DNA of 53,135 nucleotides. It comes from Brevinematales bacterium. Lineage in GTDB: Bacteria > Spirochaetota > Brevinematia > Brevinematales > Thermospiraceae. Numbering within the stretch: position 1 is the first letter of the stretch; each line of letters starts with the position of its first letter. The notes beneath the pieces were generated by a model. That model ran no database searches. It was not told the DNA's origin and saw only the letters and a program-made list of their open reading frames with translations. Position numbers and translations under genes: made by a program. This document shows positions 1-10,633 of the stretch, in pieces. The stretch is from assembly GCA_013177995.1 (NCBI GenBank), contig JABLXN010000015.1:1-53135 (forward strand), given 5' to 3'.

Positions 1-34
1 CGATAGTCAAAGTGAAGGTGAATTCTTTACGCAT
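1..34 (-). CDS. 5' end of an unidentified gene (runs off the window)
   Basis: An ATG at 34-32 on the minus strand follows a strong Shine-Dalgarno sequence (AAGGAGG, 39-47 region) and opens a frame reading MRKEFTFTLTI before the window ends. Eleven residues are too few to identify the product. The start lies beyond the leader-distal end of the CRISPR array, so it is probably the next gene after the CRISPR locus rather than part of it. Confidence 0.55.
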   Translation of the reverse strand, partial: MRKEFTFTLTI

Positions 35-156
35 GGGTTCCTCCTTGTGTCCTATTATCGGCCAGGGAGGAACTTTTTTTGCTTTTCCTCATCTTCCCAC
101 TGCAGGTCTCCTGAAAAAAACGTTACCAAAAATTTGAAGGGTTTAATTAAAGATTA

Positions 157-380
157 CTTTAAATCCCACCATTGGCGGCTAAAACTCATACTCGCATGAA
201 AAGCGGGTATATGCCTGTAAACTTTAAATCCCACCATTGGCGGCTAAAACTATTTTTCCTCTAAATTTTTTAAAGAAATATTCTGCCTTTAAATCCCACC
301 ATTGGCGGCTAAAACATTATCTTTAAAAACAATAGAAACATCATCAAAAACCTTTAAATCCCACCATTGGCGGCTAAAAC
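157..380 (-). CRISPR. Short CRISPR array, 4 identical 29-nt repeats and 3 spacers of 36 nt
   Basis: Repeats lie at 157-185, 222-250, 287-315 and 352-380, exactly 65 bp apart. On the plus strand each starts CTTTAAATCCC and ends GGCTAAAAC; read on the minus strand they start GTTTTAGCC and end ATTTAAAG, resembling the 8-nt 5' handle of type I-B crRNAs. All four repeats are identical over 29 nt, with no degenerate terminal repeat. All spacers are 36 nt. The cas genes and a promoter at 420-448 lie on the minus side, so transcription runs from 380 toward 157 and the newest spacer should be 316-351. I saw no match of a spacer to another part of the window. Confidence 0.97.
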
Positions 381-387
381 CCGTGAC

Positions 388-401
388 ATAGCGTTCGCTA
401 T
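388..401. promoter_or_regulatory. Palindrome in the CRISPR leader next to the first repeat
   Basis: ATAGCG-TT-CGCTAT lies in the leader, seven bases from the leader-proximal repeat (352-380). It is the only obvious dyad in the 381-483 leader. Such a site could be a leader element recognised during spacer integration, but this is inference from position. Confidence 0.5.
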
Positions 402-419
402 CTCTTTTTCTTCTCATAC

Positions 420-448
420 ATTATATACTCTTTTTCTCAAAAAATCAA
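420..448 (-). promoter_or_regulatory. Leader promoter of the CRISPR array
   Basis: On the minus strand TTGATT (448-443) and TATAAT (425-420) are separated by 17 bp. The expected transcription start near 413 gives a leader transcript of about 33 nt before the first repeat. The array therefore has its own promoter although it follows cas2 directly. Confidence 0.75.
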
Positions 449-483
449 TCAAAATATTCTCGAACCGGCGGTAGTGCATAGAA

Positions 484-765
484 TCACAAAATATTACTGG
501 TAGGATCAAAATCAACCCCTATATTTTCCCTTTTGAGATTGTTTTTGTTGTCCATACGATAGATCACAATATAATCCTCTTTTTTGTTGATGATCTTTTC
601 AATCTCTGTCCTGAGAGCCATCAGATTGGCTTCCGTTATCTCCCCCTCAAATACCGATTTCTGGGTATGATGAAGGTATTCCCGGCATTTTTTCATCACC
701 TTGGGGAGTCTTTTCTTGCCTTCTTTCTTTTCTGTTGAGATATCATAGACCAAAATCACATACAT
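484..765 (-). CDS. cas2: CRISPR-associated endonuclease Cas2
   Basis: The 93-residue protein starts MYVILVYDIS, the ferredoxin-like first strand of Cas2 with its conserved acidic residue (D8). The length is normal. Cas2 dimers form the core of the Cas1-Cas2 spacer integrase. The gene begins 3 bp after the cas1 stop and is the last cas gene before the leader. The start ATG follows a weak GGTGG site that overlaps the end of cas1, so translation is probably coupled. Confidence 0.95.
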   Translation of the reverse strand: MYVILVYDISTEKKEGKKRLPKVMKKCREYLHHTQKSVFEGEITEANLMALRTEIEKIINKKEDYIVIYRMDNKNNLKRENIGVDFDPTSNIL

Positions 766-768
766 ATT

Positions 769-1746
769 CTACCACCATATCCTGAAAGACTCATATCTCT
801 CTTCTCCCAAAAGATGTTTGATGAGTTTGTACAATTCGAGCCTGATAATCTTCTGATAGCTCACTTTTCTCTTGAGTTTCTTATGGAAGATGGTTGTCCT
901 CATTTTTTCGTCAAAGGCCTTCACCACTATTTTTCTCCCCTCTTCTTTGAGAGAACAATAATTCAACTCCTTCTCAAAATGTTTTTCTGTGATCTGATTG
1001 GTGTTCAGTAAATCAAAAATAACCCTATCCCCGTATATAGGCTTGAATATCTCGGCTACATCAAGCGCAAGAGAAAACCGTCTATAAAACGGCTCATGAA
1101 GATAGCTAATAGTGGGATTGAGTTGTGTTCTGTAGATCTCTTTTATCACAGAGGTATAAACAAGACTATTGACAAAAGAAATGAGGGCATTCATCATATT
1201 GTTCGGTGGGTGTTTTACCCTTTTCTCAAATTCGATAATTTGCTTGATAACAAGAGGAAAAGCCCCATAATACGTATCCCTGGCATTGCCCTCAATCCCC
1301 ATCAATGAGGCAATATCTCCCTGATTGTCCACTCTTTCAGAGAAACTTTCTATCTGCTCAAGGGTGTCCTGTCCAACAGAGGGATACCTCTTGAGATTGG
1401 TGACAAAGCCGTGCATAGCCCCTCTCACAAACTCTTTGGCTATCTCAAGCCTTTTGGTAGGATCAAGATAATGTTCCGCTTGACGCACAATCACCTCACC
1501 AGAAAGTAAATTCTCCCTCGGATAAAAACTTCCCGTCCACCAGCCATAATAATTGAAGAAATGAAGGACTATTCCTTGTTGGGCAAAGAAATTTATAGCC
1601 TTTGTATTTAAGTCTATTTCTCCAAAAAAATATAAGCTATCAATATCATTTACAGGGATGGGAATATCCCCTTCTTTTGTTTCAAGAAAGATTGAATTGT
1701 CCTTGCGACTTATACGGCCGCTTTTAAAGATGTAATAGTCTTTCAT
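769..1746 (-). CDS. cas1: CRISPR-associated endonuclease Cas1 (Cas1b type)
   Basis: This is the integrase subunit of spacer acquisition. With the ATG at 1746 (MKDYYIFKSG, preceded by GAGGA) it has 325 residues; an upstream TTG would add seven but has no better support and overlaps cas4. The expected metal-binding residues are present: E152 in IEGNAR, H217 in SYLHEP and D229 in LALDVAE. The N-terminal beta domain (about 1-85) and C-terminal alpha domain are both intact. It lies between cas4 and cas2 in the usual order cas4-cas1-cas2, so the adaptation module looks complete and functional. Confidence 0.96.
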   Translation of the reverse strand: MKDYYIFKSGRISRKDNSIFLETKEGDIPIPVNDIDSLYFFGEIDLNTKAINFFAQQGIVLHFFNYYGWWTGSFYPRENLLSGEVIVRQAEHYLDPTKRLEIAKEFVRGAMHGFVTNLKRYPSVGQDTLEQIESFSERVDNQGDIASLMGIEGNARDTYYGAFPLVIKQIIEFEKRVKHPPNNMMNALISFVNSLVYTSVIKEIYRTQLNPTISYLHEPFYRRFSLALDVAEIFKPIYGDRVIFDLLNTNQITEKHFEKELNYCSLKEEGRKIVVKAFDEKMRTTIFHKKLKRKVSYQKIIRLELYKLIKHLLGEERYESFRIWW

Positions 1747-1754
1747 AAAAATCC

Positions 1755-2252
1755 TCAACAGTAACAAAACTCATAGTAGCTACACTTTTTGCAGTAGGGT
1801 TTGTTGATTGGGAGTGGGGCAATTTTTGAACTCAAGATTTTTTCAATCTTTTTTATTGAATCTTTAATCTTAATTCTATCATCTTCAGAAAGCTTAACTT
1901 TTATTACTTTTTTTTGTTTTGGATAATCTATTTCTCCAGTAAACCCGTGGACACCTTTTTTTTCAAGCTCATAAAGATAATATTTCAATTGCCATATATG
2001 CAGCTCTTCCATTTTGTTTGATTTTTTTATTTCATGAACTTTTTTTCTTTTTTTATCTATAAAGTCGATAACCACTTCACCTTCCTCGCCAAATAAGTGA
2101 ATCTCATGTTTTTTTCTCTCATAGGTATACTCAGAAATAATTTTCCCTATTTTTACATCTTCAGAAGTATCTTCCAATTTTATATTCTTTGCAAAAAGCC
2201 ATAAATGCCGCGGGCAATGAAAATAGTAATTAATATAAGTTCCTGTGATCAT
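1755..2252 (-). CDS. cas4: CRISPR-associated exonuclease Cas4
   Basis: The 165-residue RecB-like nuclease has the four cysteines of an iron-sulfur cluster (C13 near the N-terminus; C154, C157 and C163 at the C-terminus), D63, the E74-I-K76 pair and a downstream QxxxY motif (Q88). In type I-B systems Cas4 works with Cas1-Cas2 to select PAM-containing prespacers and trim them. Its ATG overlaps the cas3 stop by 4 bp (ATGA). The length is typical of compact Cas4. Confidence 0.94.
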   Translation of the reverse strand: MITGTYINYYFHCPRHLWLFAKNIKLEDTSEDVKIGKIISEYTYERKKHEIHLFGEEGEVVIDFIDKKRKKVHEIKKSNKMEELHIWQLKYYLYELEKKGVHGFTGEIDYPKQKKVIKVKLSEDDRIKIKDSIKKIEKILSSKIAPLPINKPYCKKCSYYEFCYC

Positions 2253-4870
2253 ATAATATTATCTTCATCATTTTTATTGGTTTTATTTTTATCTTTCAGA
2301 TCTACTATAAAAATATCACTACACCATTCTTTTAATTTTACTATTTTTTTGTTATCATCAGAAATTTCAATCTGCTCTATCCATTGTGTAACAACTCCAT
2401 CTTGTAATTTCTCGAGGTTCCAGTAAGGAACTGAAATAACAAACTCCGCTATGATTTCTTTTTTGAATATTGTGTAGTTTAAATCATTTCTATTAATTAA
2501 ATTTTTAACCTTTTTTATGAAATCATTTTTCTTGGCAATATCAATCACACTGGCATTCATTATTTCTCGGAACATTCTTTGAGCTTCTTCTCTTCTATCA
2601 GACATAAAGCCAGCGTCAAGAAGAGAAAGTGTTTCATAAAATTTGGATAGATATTTACCATTGGGATTTAAAATTTCATATAGCTTTTTAACTAAATCAT
2701 ATTTGCAATATTCAGACATTAAAATCTCTGAATTATCATCAGGAATGGTATCATCTTTTTTCTTTAATTTTTCTTTTTCTGTATTAAGGTTATCATAATA
2801 AGCTTGCCAATTAGTATCATTACCTTCATCTTTTAACAAAATAAGAGTTTTCTCAATCAACTCACTCTCATACACTCTCCCATTTCCAGATTCATAACCT
2901 TCTTTAAAAACCAAAACATAAATATTTGGACTGACTTTACTGGTTCCATTCTGTTTATCTAAATCGAAATTCTTTTTATACCTTCTCAAAACTCTTCCCA
3001 TTCTCTGGACAAGAGCATCCATTGGACAGATTTCGGTATAGAGAATATCTGTATCAATATCGATGGCAGCCTCGACTACCTGAGTGGCTACAAGGATTTT
3101 GCCTTCATTATCGTTTTGATCTTTTGGATTTTTGAATTTATTCTCAATCTCATTCTTGATTCTTTGTTTCTCATTCAAGGTAAATTGAGAGTGAAAAAGA
3201 ATAATGTTTTCATCTTTTATGATATTCTGAGTTTTATTCTTTTCAATATAAGATTTAATTCTTTCATAGATATTCTTTGCTTGTTTTACTGTGCTAAGAA
3301 TAACCAACACTCTTTTTTTATCTTCCGCCTTAGAAACTATATCTTTTATTATTTCCTCTGGTATTGTAAAATCTATTTTTTTGTCTTTTTTCTTGTTAGA
3401 GATATTTACAAAAGATAGCTTGTGTTTTTTAAGATTTTGATACTCTGACTTCTCTTCTTCATAAAGATTGAGTTCATCAAAATGTTTCTCCCCATTGCTT
3501 TTTATTCGATCTTCTATTTCCTTTTTCACATACTCAGGAAGAGTGGCTGTCATCAAGAGAAATTTTCCACCAAGTCTATAGATATCTTCAATAAACTTGA
3601 CAATGATAGCTGTGGCTCTCGGATCATATGCCTGGATTTCATCAATTACAACCCGTGAATAGGAAAAAGTAGCATAGATTCTCTCATATCCAGGAGGTCT
3701 CAAACCATAGGGGAAAAATTGATCCCCAGTAGATACTATAACTGGATAAGAAAGCTGTTTTGCCACATCATATACCTTGAGTCTTTCATAATTATAATCA
3801 TCTCCTAAAAGATAAACATCAGCGTCACTATGAAGAAGTCCAGTTTTGTCTTCACCAAAAATCTTTGTGGCTCTGTCGTAAATCTGCTCAACAGCAGCCC
3901 TCAAGGGAAGAGTATAGAAAAACTTCTCTTCACCACTCCACAGAAAGGCGAACTCGGTTTTCCCACTTCCAGTAGGAGCAATGAGTATAAGGTTGTTTTT
4001 GCAATTATTATCTTTAAGTTTTTCTTCCTGCCAGAGTGATATATCTTGAGTTTTCTCTGTTTTATTTGTTAACTTATTTTTTATTTCTTCTTTTATTTTA
4101 TTTACTATTTGATTATATTCAAGTTTTTCTATTTCAATATTATCTAATATCCCATTTTTTTCTTCATCATTTTTTTGAATAAAGCTATTATCTTCCTCAC
4201 AAAAAGAGGCATAATGATCACACCTCTGCAAAAATCCACTGATAAGAATCCATTTTTTCTTTCCTTCTTCATCTATTTCTAGTCTTTTAGGAAGCCAGTA
4301 GAGTTGATAAGGTGGAATAACATAATCTGCAAAAGAAAGGCCATTGGCTAAACCCTGAAGCATGGCCTTGTTTAATTGGATAATATCATTTTCACCGTTT
4401 ATCAATTCGTTAAGTTCATCTTGTAAATTTTTTACTAATTGTTCTGAAGTATAGTTCAGTAGTTTTTCAAATTTCTCACTTCCATATCTTAAATCCATTT
4501 CAAGAGAGTTTTTCCAGTGATGATAGGCGATAGCTGAAAGAACATATTTAAGATTTTTATCATTGTTTAATAGTTTTTCTTTTAGTTTTTCTTGATTTAT
4601 AAATAACACTGAAGCTAATGAATGATAAATATTAAGTTCTTTATCTACATCGCAAGGCTCGTAATTATTATTTCCCAATACAACAATTTGAAAATATGGT
4701 AAGACCTTCCCTAAATCATGTAGCGTTATAGCCAATTCAATACAATCTTTGATATCATTTTGAGTTGTTTTGTTATTCAACTTATTGAATGTATCTAATA
4801 TATCTTTTGTATGCAGTTTTAGACTTATTCCATTATCTTTTGCCAATATTTGATTTTTATTATCAGCCAT
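2249..4870 (-). CDS. cas3: CRISPR-associated nuclease-helicase Cas3 (HD plus DExD/H)
   Basis: The 873-residue effector nuclease is read from the ATG at 4870 (MADNKNQ, after AAGGGG); an upstream start at 4903 would overlap cas5 far more. The N-terminal HD domain contains LHDLGK (H51-D52). The helicase part contains the Walker A loop APTGSGKTE (K304), a DEIQ motif II, MTATLP motif III and a QRMGRVLRR motif VI. Cas3 is recruited by Cascade to unwind and degrade target DNA. Its first codons overlap the end of cas5 by 8 bp and its stop overlaps cas4. No motif is missing. Confidence 0.95.
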   Translation of the reverse strand: MADNKNQILAKDNGISLKLHTKDILDTFNKLNNKTTQNDIKDCIELAITLHDLGKVLPYFQIVVLGNNNYEPCDVDKELNIYHSLASVLFINQEKLKEKLLNNDKNLKYVLSAIAYHHWKNSLEMDLRYGSEKFEKLLNYTSEQLVKNLQDELNELINGENDIIQLNKAMLQGLANGLSFADYVIPPYQLYWLPKRLEIDEEGKKKWILISGFLQRCDHYASFCEEDNSFIQKNDEEKNGILDNIEIEKLEYNQIVNKIKEEIKNKLTNKTEKTQDISLWQEEKLKDNNCKNNLILIAPTGSGKTEFAFLWSGEEKFFYTLPLRAAVEQIYDRATKIFGEDKTGLLHSDADVYLLGDDYNYERLKVYDVAKQLSYPVIVSTGDQFFPYGLRPPGYERIYATFSYSRVVIDEIQAYDPRATAIIVKFIEDIYRLGGKFLLMTATLPEYVKKEIEDRIKSNGEKHFDELNLYEEEKSEYQNLKKHKLSFVNISNKKKDKKIDFTIPEEIIKDIVSKAEDKKRVLVILSTVKQAKNIYERIKSYIEKNKTQNIIKDENIILFHSQFTLNEKQRIKNEIENKFKNPKDQNDNEGKILVATQVVEAAIDIDTDILYTEICPMDALVQRMGRVLRRYKKNFDLDKQNGTSKVSPNIYVLVFKEGYESGNGRVYESELIEKTLILLKDEGNDTNWQAYYDNLNTEKEKLKKKDDTIPDDNSEILMSEYCKYDLVKKLYEILNPNGKYLSKFYETLSLLDAGFMSDRREEAQRMFREIMNASVIDIAKKNDFIKKVKNLINRNDLNYTIFKKEIIAEFVISVPYWNLEKLQDGVVTQWIEQIEISDDNKKIVKLKEWCSDIFIVDLKDKNKTNKNDEDNII

Positions 4871-5711
4871 TGTGTACCCCTTTGCTTTGATTAAAATCAG
4901 CAAGAAAGACTGGTATATTTAATTCTTTATCGAACAAACATTCTGTATTGATTATCTTCCCGTCATTGAGTTTTGCTCTTATGTATTTATATTCTCTCTG
5001 TCCAGTGTGATTGAAATGACTCTCATAGTTTTTTATAGAAGAAAATGTTGTCAGATTATACACAAGTCCGTCAAAATTATTCCAATTAAGAGTGTTGTTA
5101 TTTTGGGGACTGAAAATCTTTTCAGGTGTCCAAAAAAAATAAGGATATCTCCCATCCTGTCTTTTTATTTCAAAATTATTCTCATCAATAATTGATATGC
5201 CTTTATAAACTATCCAATCCTCAGCCCGTCCAATATGAAGTACCTGCAGTCTTTCTTTAGGATCTTTGAGGAGGTTTTCGAGAAATTCCAATTTATCTTT
5301 TTCATTATGATACAAATAAATAATAAGCTCTACATTTTCCAGAACATCAATCTTCATTGGTGCTTGCCCACCAATATGACCGACTTGCCCATTTTTCTTT
5401 CTATTATTTATTTCACCATAAGTACCAACATGTGCTTCTTTACTTAGATTTCTGAACCAGATCATTTCGGTTATTTTTGCCTCGAATCTTCCAGCAATAG
5501 AAATCTTTAGCTCTTTTATAATCTCGTATGGTCTTATCTTGTTTTGATTAACATCAATTTCTTTTTTTTGATCATCAATTCCACAAGCATTGCACAAAAA
5601 TCCTATTATGGTTGAATAAGGAGGAATTGGATAGGTATGCCTCCTTTGAAAAGTAAAAGGTATTCTGTAATGAGCTTGTGGTTGATATATTATAAGTCTG
5701 AGTATAGGCAT
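4863..5711 (-). CDS. cas5: Cascade subunit Cas5 (type I-B)
   Basis: The 282-residue RAMP protein starts MPILRLIIYQPQAHYRIPF and carries the family-typical IPPYSTIIGFLCNACG stretch (about residues 29-44). Cas5 caps the 5' handle of the crRNA in Cascade. A good ribosome-binding site (AAGGAG) lies about 8 nt before the ATG at 5711. It is separated from cas7 by 88 bp, the only real gap in this operon, in which no promoter is obvious. The Tneap subtype is inferred from resemblance and gene order. Confidence 0.88.
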   Translation of the reverse strand: MPILRLIIYQPQAHYRIPFTFQRRHTYPIPPYSTIIGFLCNACGIDDQKKEIDVNQNKIRPYEIIKELKISIAGRFEAKITEMIWFRNLSKEAHVGTYGEINNRKKNGQVGHIGGQAPMKIDVLENVELIIYLYHNEKDKLEFLENLLKDPKERLQVLHIGRAEDWIVYKGISIIDENNFEIKRQDGRYPYFFWTPEKIFSPQNNNTLNWNNFDGLVYNLTTFSSIKNYESHFNHTGQREYKYIRAKLNDGKIINTECLFDKELNIPVFLADFNQSKGVHNG

Positions 5712-5799
5712 CCATTTCTCTCCTTATTTTATCATTTATCCAGAAACACCTTGAGTTGCTGGTATTATGCTTTCCCTGGCCTTCCACGACGTCTTGTTC

Positions 5800-7889
<2,090 letters not shown>

Positions 7890-7906
<17 letters not shown>

Positions 7907-8999
7907 ATAGTATCCTCCTATCTATAATTGTGGCATATAACTTTAAAATCTTTTGTGCTGTTAAAATAGAGTTGTTTTGATTTTTATACATCTTAATAAA
8001 AGCAGAAATACTTTCATTCTTAAATGATGCTCTTATTATTTTATAAGAAATTTCTTGTAGAAAAGAATAATTTCCAGAAATGACAGAATCAAATATAGCA
8101 AACTCTCCTATATCTGATAATATAGATGCTATTGCTCTATCAGAAATAATATTCACTGTTTCATAAGGAAGAGTATAAAAATCAATTTCATCTCCCTTTT
8201 TTATAACTATCTCAATATTCATAGCATTCCATTGCCCCAGGGTAGTTTGAAGTCTTCTTGTATATTCGATAACACTCATTGCAAGAATTTCTCGTTTTTT
8301 AGTAGAATCCACATCTGTTTTCCCAAAAAGTTCTCTAACTAGCTTGTTGAGTTCATACATCAGTTTAAAAGAAGGGGCATTGATAAATATTTCAGAACCA
8401 TCGGAAAGTTTTGTGAAAGCCAAGTGGTGATGAATGAGAAGAAATGTACAGAAGTGGCATATTTTAAGACCAGAATTAAAATTCCAGTAGGAATTTGGGA
8501 ACTTCTCTGATGGCCCTAAAATTTTATTATGAGCCATATTTAATGTGGAAATTTTAGAAAAGAATTTTTCTTTTTGATCGTTGTCAATTCCATTATCTAA
8601 ATTATCTTTCTTAACTAATAATCCTGATTCGCATAACTCACAATTGTATTGCTCGGTTTTATTTAAATCAGAAAACGCAGCAATAAATTCTTTAAAAACT
8701 TCTTTTTGATTTCCTCCGACATCAATGAAATTAGGATAATATTGATTTTTACCTTTCAAGTTTATAACTTTACCGTTTTCAAAATAATTTTCCTCAACTT
8801 TAATTTTGCTAAACACTTCTTTATTATTTATCGTTGTTGTTCCATCTTCTTTAGTTTCATATTTTGTATTATTTTTTTTACCGTTATTATCATCCAAATA
8901 ATCCTCTCTATCCAAACAACTCAAAAACCCCACCACCCCCGCGTTATACAGCCAGTTTGAGGGATAAAGGGTAATATACTCATTATTATTGTCACTCAT
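7890..8999 (-). CDS. cas8b1: Cascade large subunit Cas8b1/Cst1 (short form)
   Basis: The 369-residue protein starts MSDNNNEYITLYPSNWLYNAGVVGFL; the NWLYNAGVVGFL segment and the two CxxC pairs (CELC near 120, CHFC near 182) are the marks of the Cst1 CXXC-CXXC family, likely a zinc site. Cas8 recognises the PAM and anchors crRNA and Cas3. It starts with a 4-bp overlap of the cas6 stop. It ends earlier than typical family members, and the next ORF probably supplies the missing helical part. Confidence 0.83.
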
Positions 9000-9727
9000 C
9001 CCACCACCTCCAGCATGCCAAAACCCTCTTCTCTCATCTCCCCTATACCCTCCTCGTAGAGCCTCTTGTGCACCTCGGGTGGCGCACTGAGAACAAAGGT
9101 TACTACAAGCCCAGGATAGGTGATATCCGCAGGTTTCGACGAAGAGGCATCTCCATGAAGGATTCGAATAGTACGAAAAACACGATATTGTGGTATCGCG
9201 ACATCATTGACATTGGGAGATAAATTTTTTATATAAAAAAACAAAGCCCCTTTCACTGCTTCATCGTTTTTTCCTATCATAACCTCATACCTTTTATTCT
9301 CTTCTTCCCACTTTTTTATGCATTCTTCTAAAGCTATATATTTCTCTCTTTTCTCTCTCTCTTTGAGAAGAAGTGGCCCTATCGTTTCGTACACAACGAT
9401 ATCAGGGAAGTACTCTCGTGCGGGCAAAAGAAAAGACCGCTCCTTTTTCACCTCTTGTCCCCCAATGGTGAGTTTACTTTCCGACAACAGGTTAGAGATA
9501 GCAATCACCACCCCAGAATCCGATGAAGAAAAGGTGAGCTGAAAAGGCTTTTGAAGAACAAGCTTGCCCCCTTCCCTTTCAAAAGGGAAATACACCGAAA
9601 AAACAAACCTCTTTTTGTACTCGTCGGGGAGGTGCTCCTGCAAAAACTGAGCTATCTCCCACCTGGCTGTTTTGACAGTATCTGCCGACACTTTCCCTGG
9701 AAAGGAAAAAAACATCCGACATCGCAT
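8996..9727 (-). CDS. cas6: CRISPR RNA endoribonuclease Cas6 (first copy)
   Basis: The 243-residue RAMP protein has the glycine-rich C-terminal loop GIGEMREEGFGMLEVVG that identifies Cas6, preceded by YPGLVVTFVLSAPPEV. Cas6 cleaves pre-crRNA in the repeat. I take the ATG at 9727; a TTG at 9739 is the alternative. The mapped-looking promoter would start RNA near 9735, so the message would be almost leaderless and no Shine-Dalgarno is visible. It heads the cas operon and overlaps cas8b1 by 4 bp. A paralogue with the same C-terminal signature lies at 10630-11409. Confidence 0.88.
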   Translation of the reverse strand: MRCRMFFSFPGKVSADTVKTARWEIAQFLQEHLPDEYKKRFVFSVYFPFEREGGKLVLQKPFQLTFSSSDSGVVIAISNLLSESKLTIGGQEVKKERSFLLPAREYFPDIVVYETIGPLLLKEREKREKYIALEECIKKWEEENKRYEVMIGKNDEAVKGALFFYIKNLSPNVNDVAIPQYRVFRTIRILHGDASSSKPADITYPGLVVTFVLSAPPEVHKRLYEEGIGEMREEGFGMLEVVG

Positions 9728-9741
9728 ATTTTTCTGCAAGT

Positions 9742-9770
9742 ATTATACACTTTTATGAGAAAAAAGTCAA
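9742..9770 (-). promoter_or_regulatory. Promoter of the cas operon
   Basis: TTGACT (9770-9765) and TATAAT (9747-9742) are separated by exactly 17 bp. It is close in sequence to the promoter of the second cas6 at 11432-11460, both reading TTGACTTTTTTC at the -35 side. Confidence 0.88.
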
Positions 9771-9926
9771 GAGGTTTTTCAAAAACAATTGAGAAGCCTC
9801 TTTGAAAAACAACGTATCACCTCTTTTCAGAGGCAAGTCAAGCGTAGTCTTGACGATAGGACACAGTAATCCCGAGATAGAAGAACTCACCTCACCCATT
9901 AAAAAGCCAATAGACAAAAAACTATC
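9771..9926. other. Gap between HEPN gene and cas promoter, with several inverted repeats
   Basis: The 156 bp hold an inverted repeat GTTTTTCAAA (9774-9783) / TTTGAAAAAC (9801-9810) directly upstream of the cas -35 box, a small CCTCT/AGAGG hairpin (9820-9833), and GTCAAG/CTTGAC arms (9837-9842, 9849-9854). They may serve as a terminator for the MNT-HEPN unit or as an operator for the cas promoter; the sequence does not decide. Confidence 0.4.
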
Positions 9927-10319
9927 TCACCCATTCTCTACCTCAAGACCAAAATATTTTCTCACCAATCTCCTTATCTCCTTGCAGGTTTCAAAGGACT
10001 CCCTTGCCTCCTCTTCTGTTGTCTCTACACCAGGATATCGAACCTCAACAGCATATTCCGAAAGATTGACTAACTTTTCTTTAAACTCTTGCACTTCTCT
10101 CAAATAAAGGATACAATCCTTCGCTATTTTCCATAAATCGTGTATTTTCCCGATATAGTGATCATTTTCTTGTAGAATAGCCTTCAAGTATTTTTCAACA
10201 CACTGTTGAGAATGAAAACAGATAGCATCGTAAATCGGCTCATCACTTTTTATTTCTTTTACAGCTATTTTAAAATCATTTTCAGCCTTCATCACCCATT
10301 GATGCGTTAGTTCTTTCAT
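9927..10319 (-). CDS. HEPN domain protein, partner of MNT (toxin-antitoxin type)
   Basis: The 130-residue protein shows the COG2250-type HEPN signatures: FHSQQCVEKYLKAIL (about 35-49), KIHDLWKIAKD and AVEVRYPG. It starts with a 4-bp overlap (ATGA) of the nucleotidyltransferase gene, the classical arrangement of HEPN-MNT pairs. I looked for the RNase motif R-x4-6-H and did not find it: no histidine follows any of its arginines at that distance. It therefore belongs to the variant lacking the catalytic pair, and which partner is toxic is open. Confidence 0.85.
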   Translation of the reverse strand: MKELTHQWVMKAENDFKIAVKEIKSDEPIYDAICFHSQQCVEKYLKAILQENDHYIGKIHDLWKIAKDCILYLREVQEFKEKLVNLSEYAVEVRYPGVETTEEEARESFETCKEIRRLVRKYFGLEVENG

Positions 10320-10633
10320 AAATGTATTCCTTTTGTCAATATCTCTTTTATAAAAAAATCATTTTTATTTATTCTTTCCGTTATAAAATCGGGTGTCCTT
10401 ACAAGAATATCCATAGGTTTATCAGGCAACATTTCGTCTATAGCAATTCTGATCCGTGCAGCCTCCTTAGAAAATTTTTCTCTGGTTTCCATAACGACAA
10501 GCAAATCTATATCACTATCCTGGGTAGGATTGCCATACGCATACGACCCAAAAAGGATCACTTTTTCGGCACCAAACTTTTGTTTGATAAAAGAGGCTAT
10601 CTCTTGGAGGGTGTTTTTTATATCTTCACTCAT
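10316..10633 (-). CDS. Minimal nucleotidyltransferase (MNT), partner of HEPN
   Basis: The 105-residue protein has the complete polymerase-beta-like motif: GSYAYG followed ten residues later by DSDIDLLV, the GSx10DxD catalytic signature. In studied HEPN-MNT pairs MNT modifies HEPN by transferring AMP; here that is a family expectation only. Its ATG overlaps the stop of the second cas6 by 4 bp and its stop overlaps the HEPN start, so cas6-MNT-HEPN is one transcription unit. Confidence 0.9.
   Translation of the reverse strand: MSEDIKNTLQEIASFIKQKFGAEKVILFGSYAYGNPTQDSDIDLLVVMETREKFSKEAARIRIAIDEMLPDKPMDILVRTPDFITERINKNDFFIKEILTKGIHL

Noticed and set aside
4871-4903. Longer Cas3 start at 4903
   Set aside because: It would overlap cas5 by 41 bp; ATG at 4870 has a ribosome-binding site and only an 8-bp overlap.
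9771-9926. Possible CreA-like RNA or degenerate CRISPR repeat guarding the toxin-antitoxin pair
   Set aside because: I compared the gap with the 29-nt repeat and saw no stretch beyond GTTTT-like words in common; there is no support for a pseudo-repeat.
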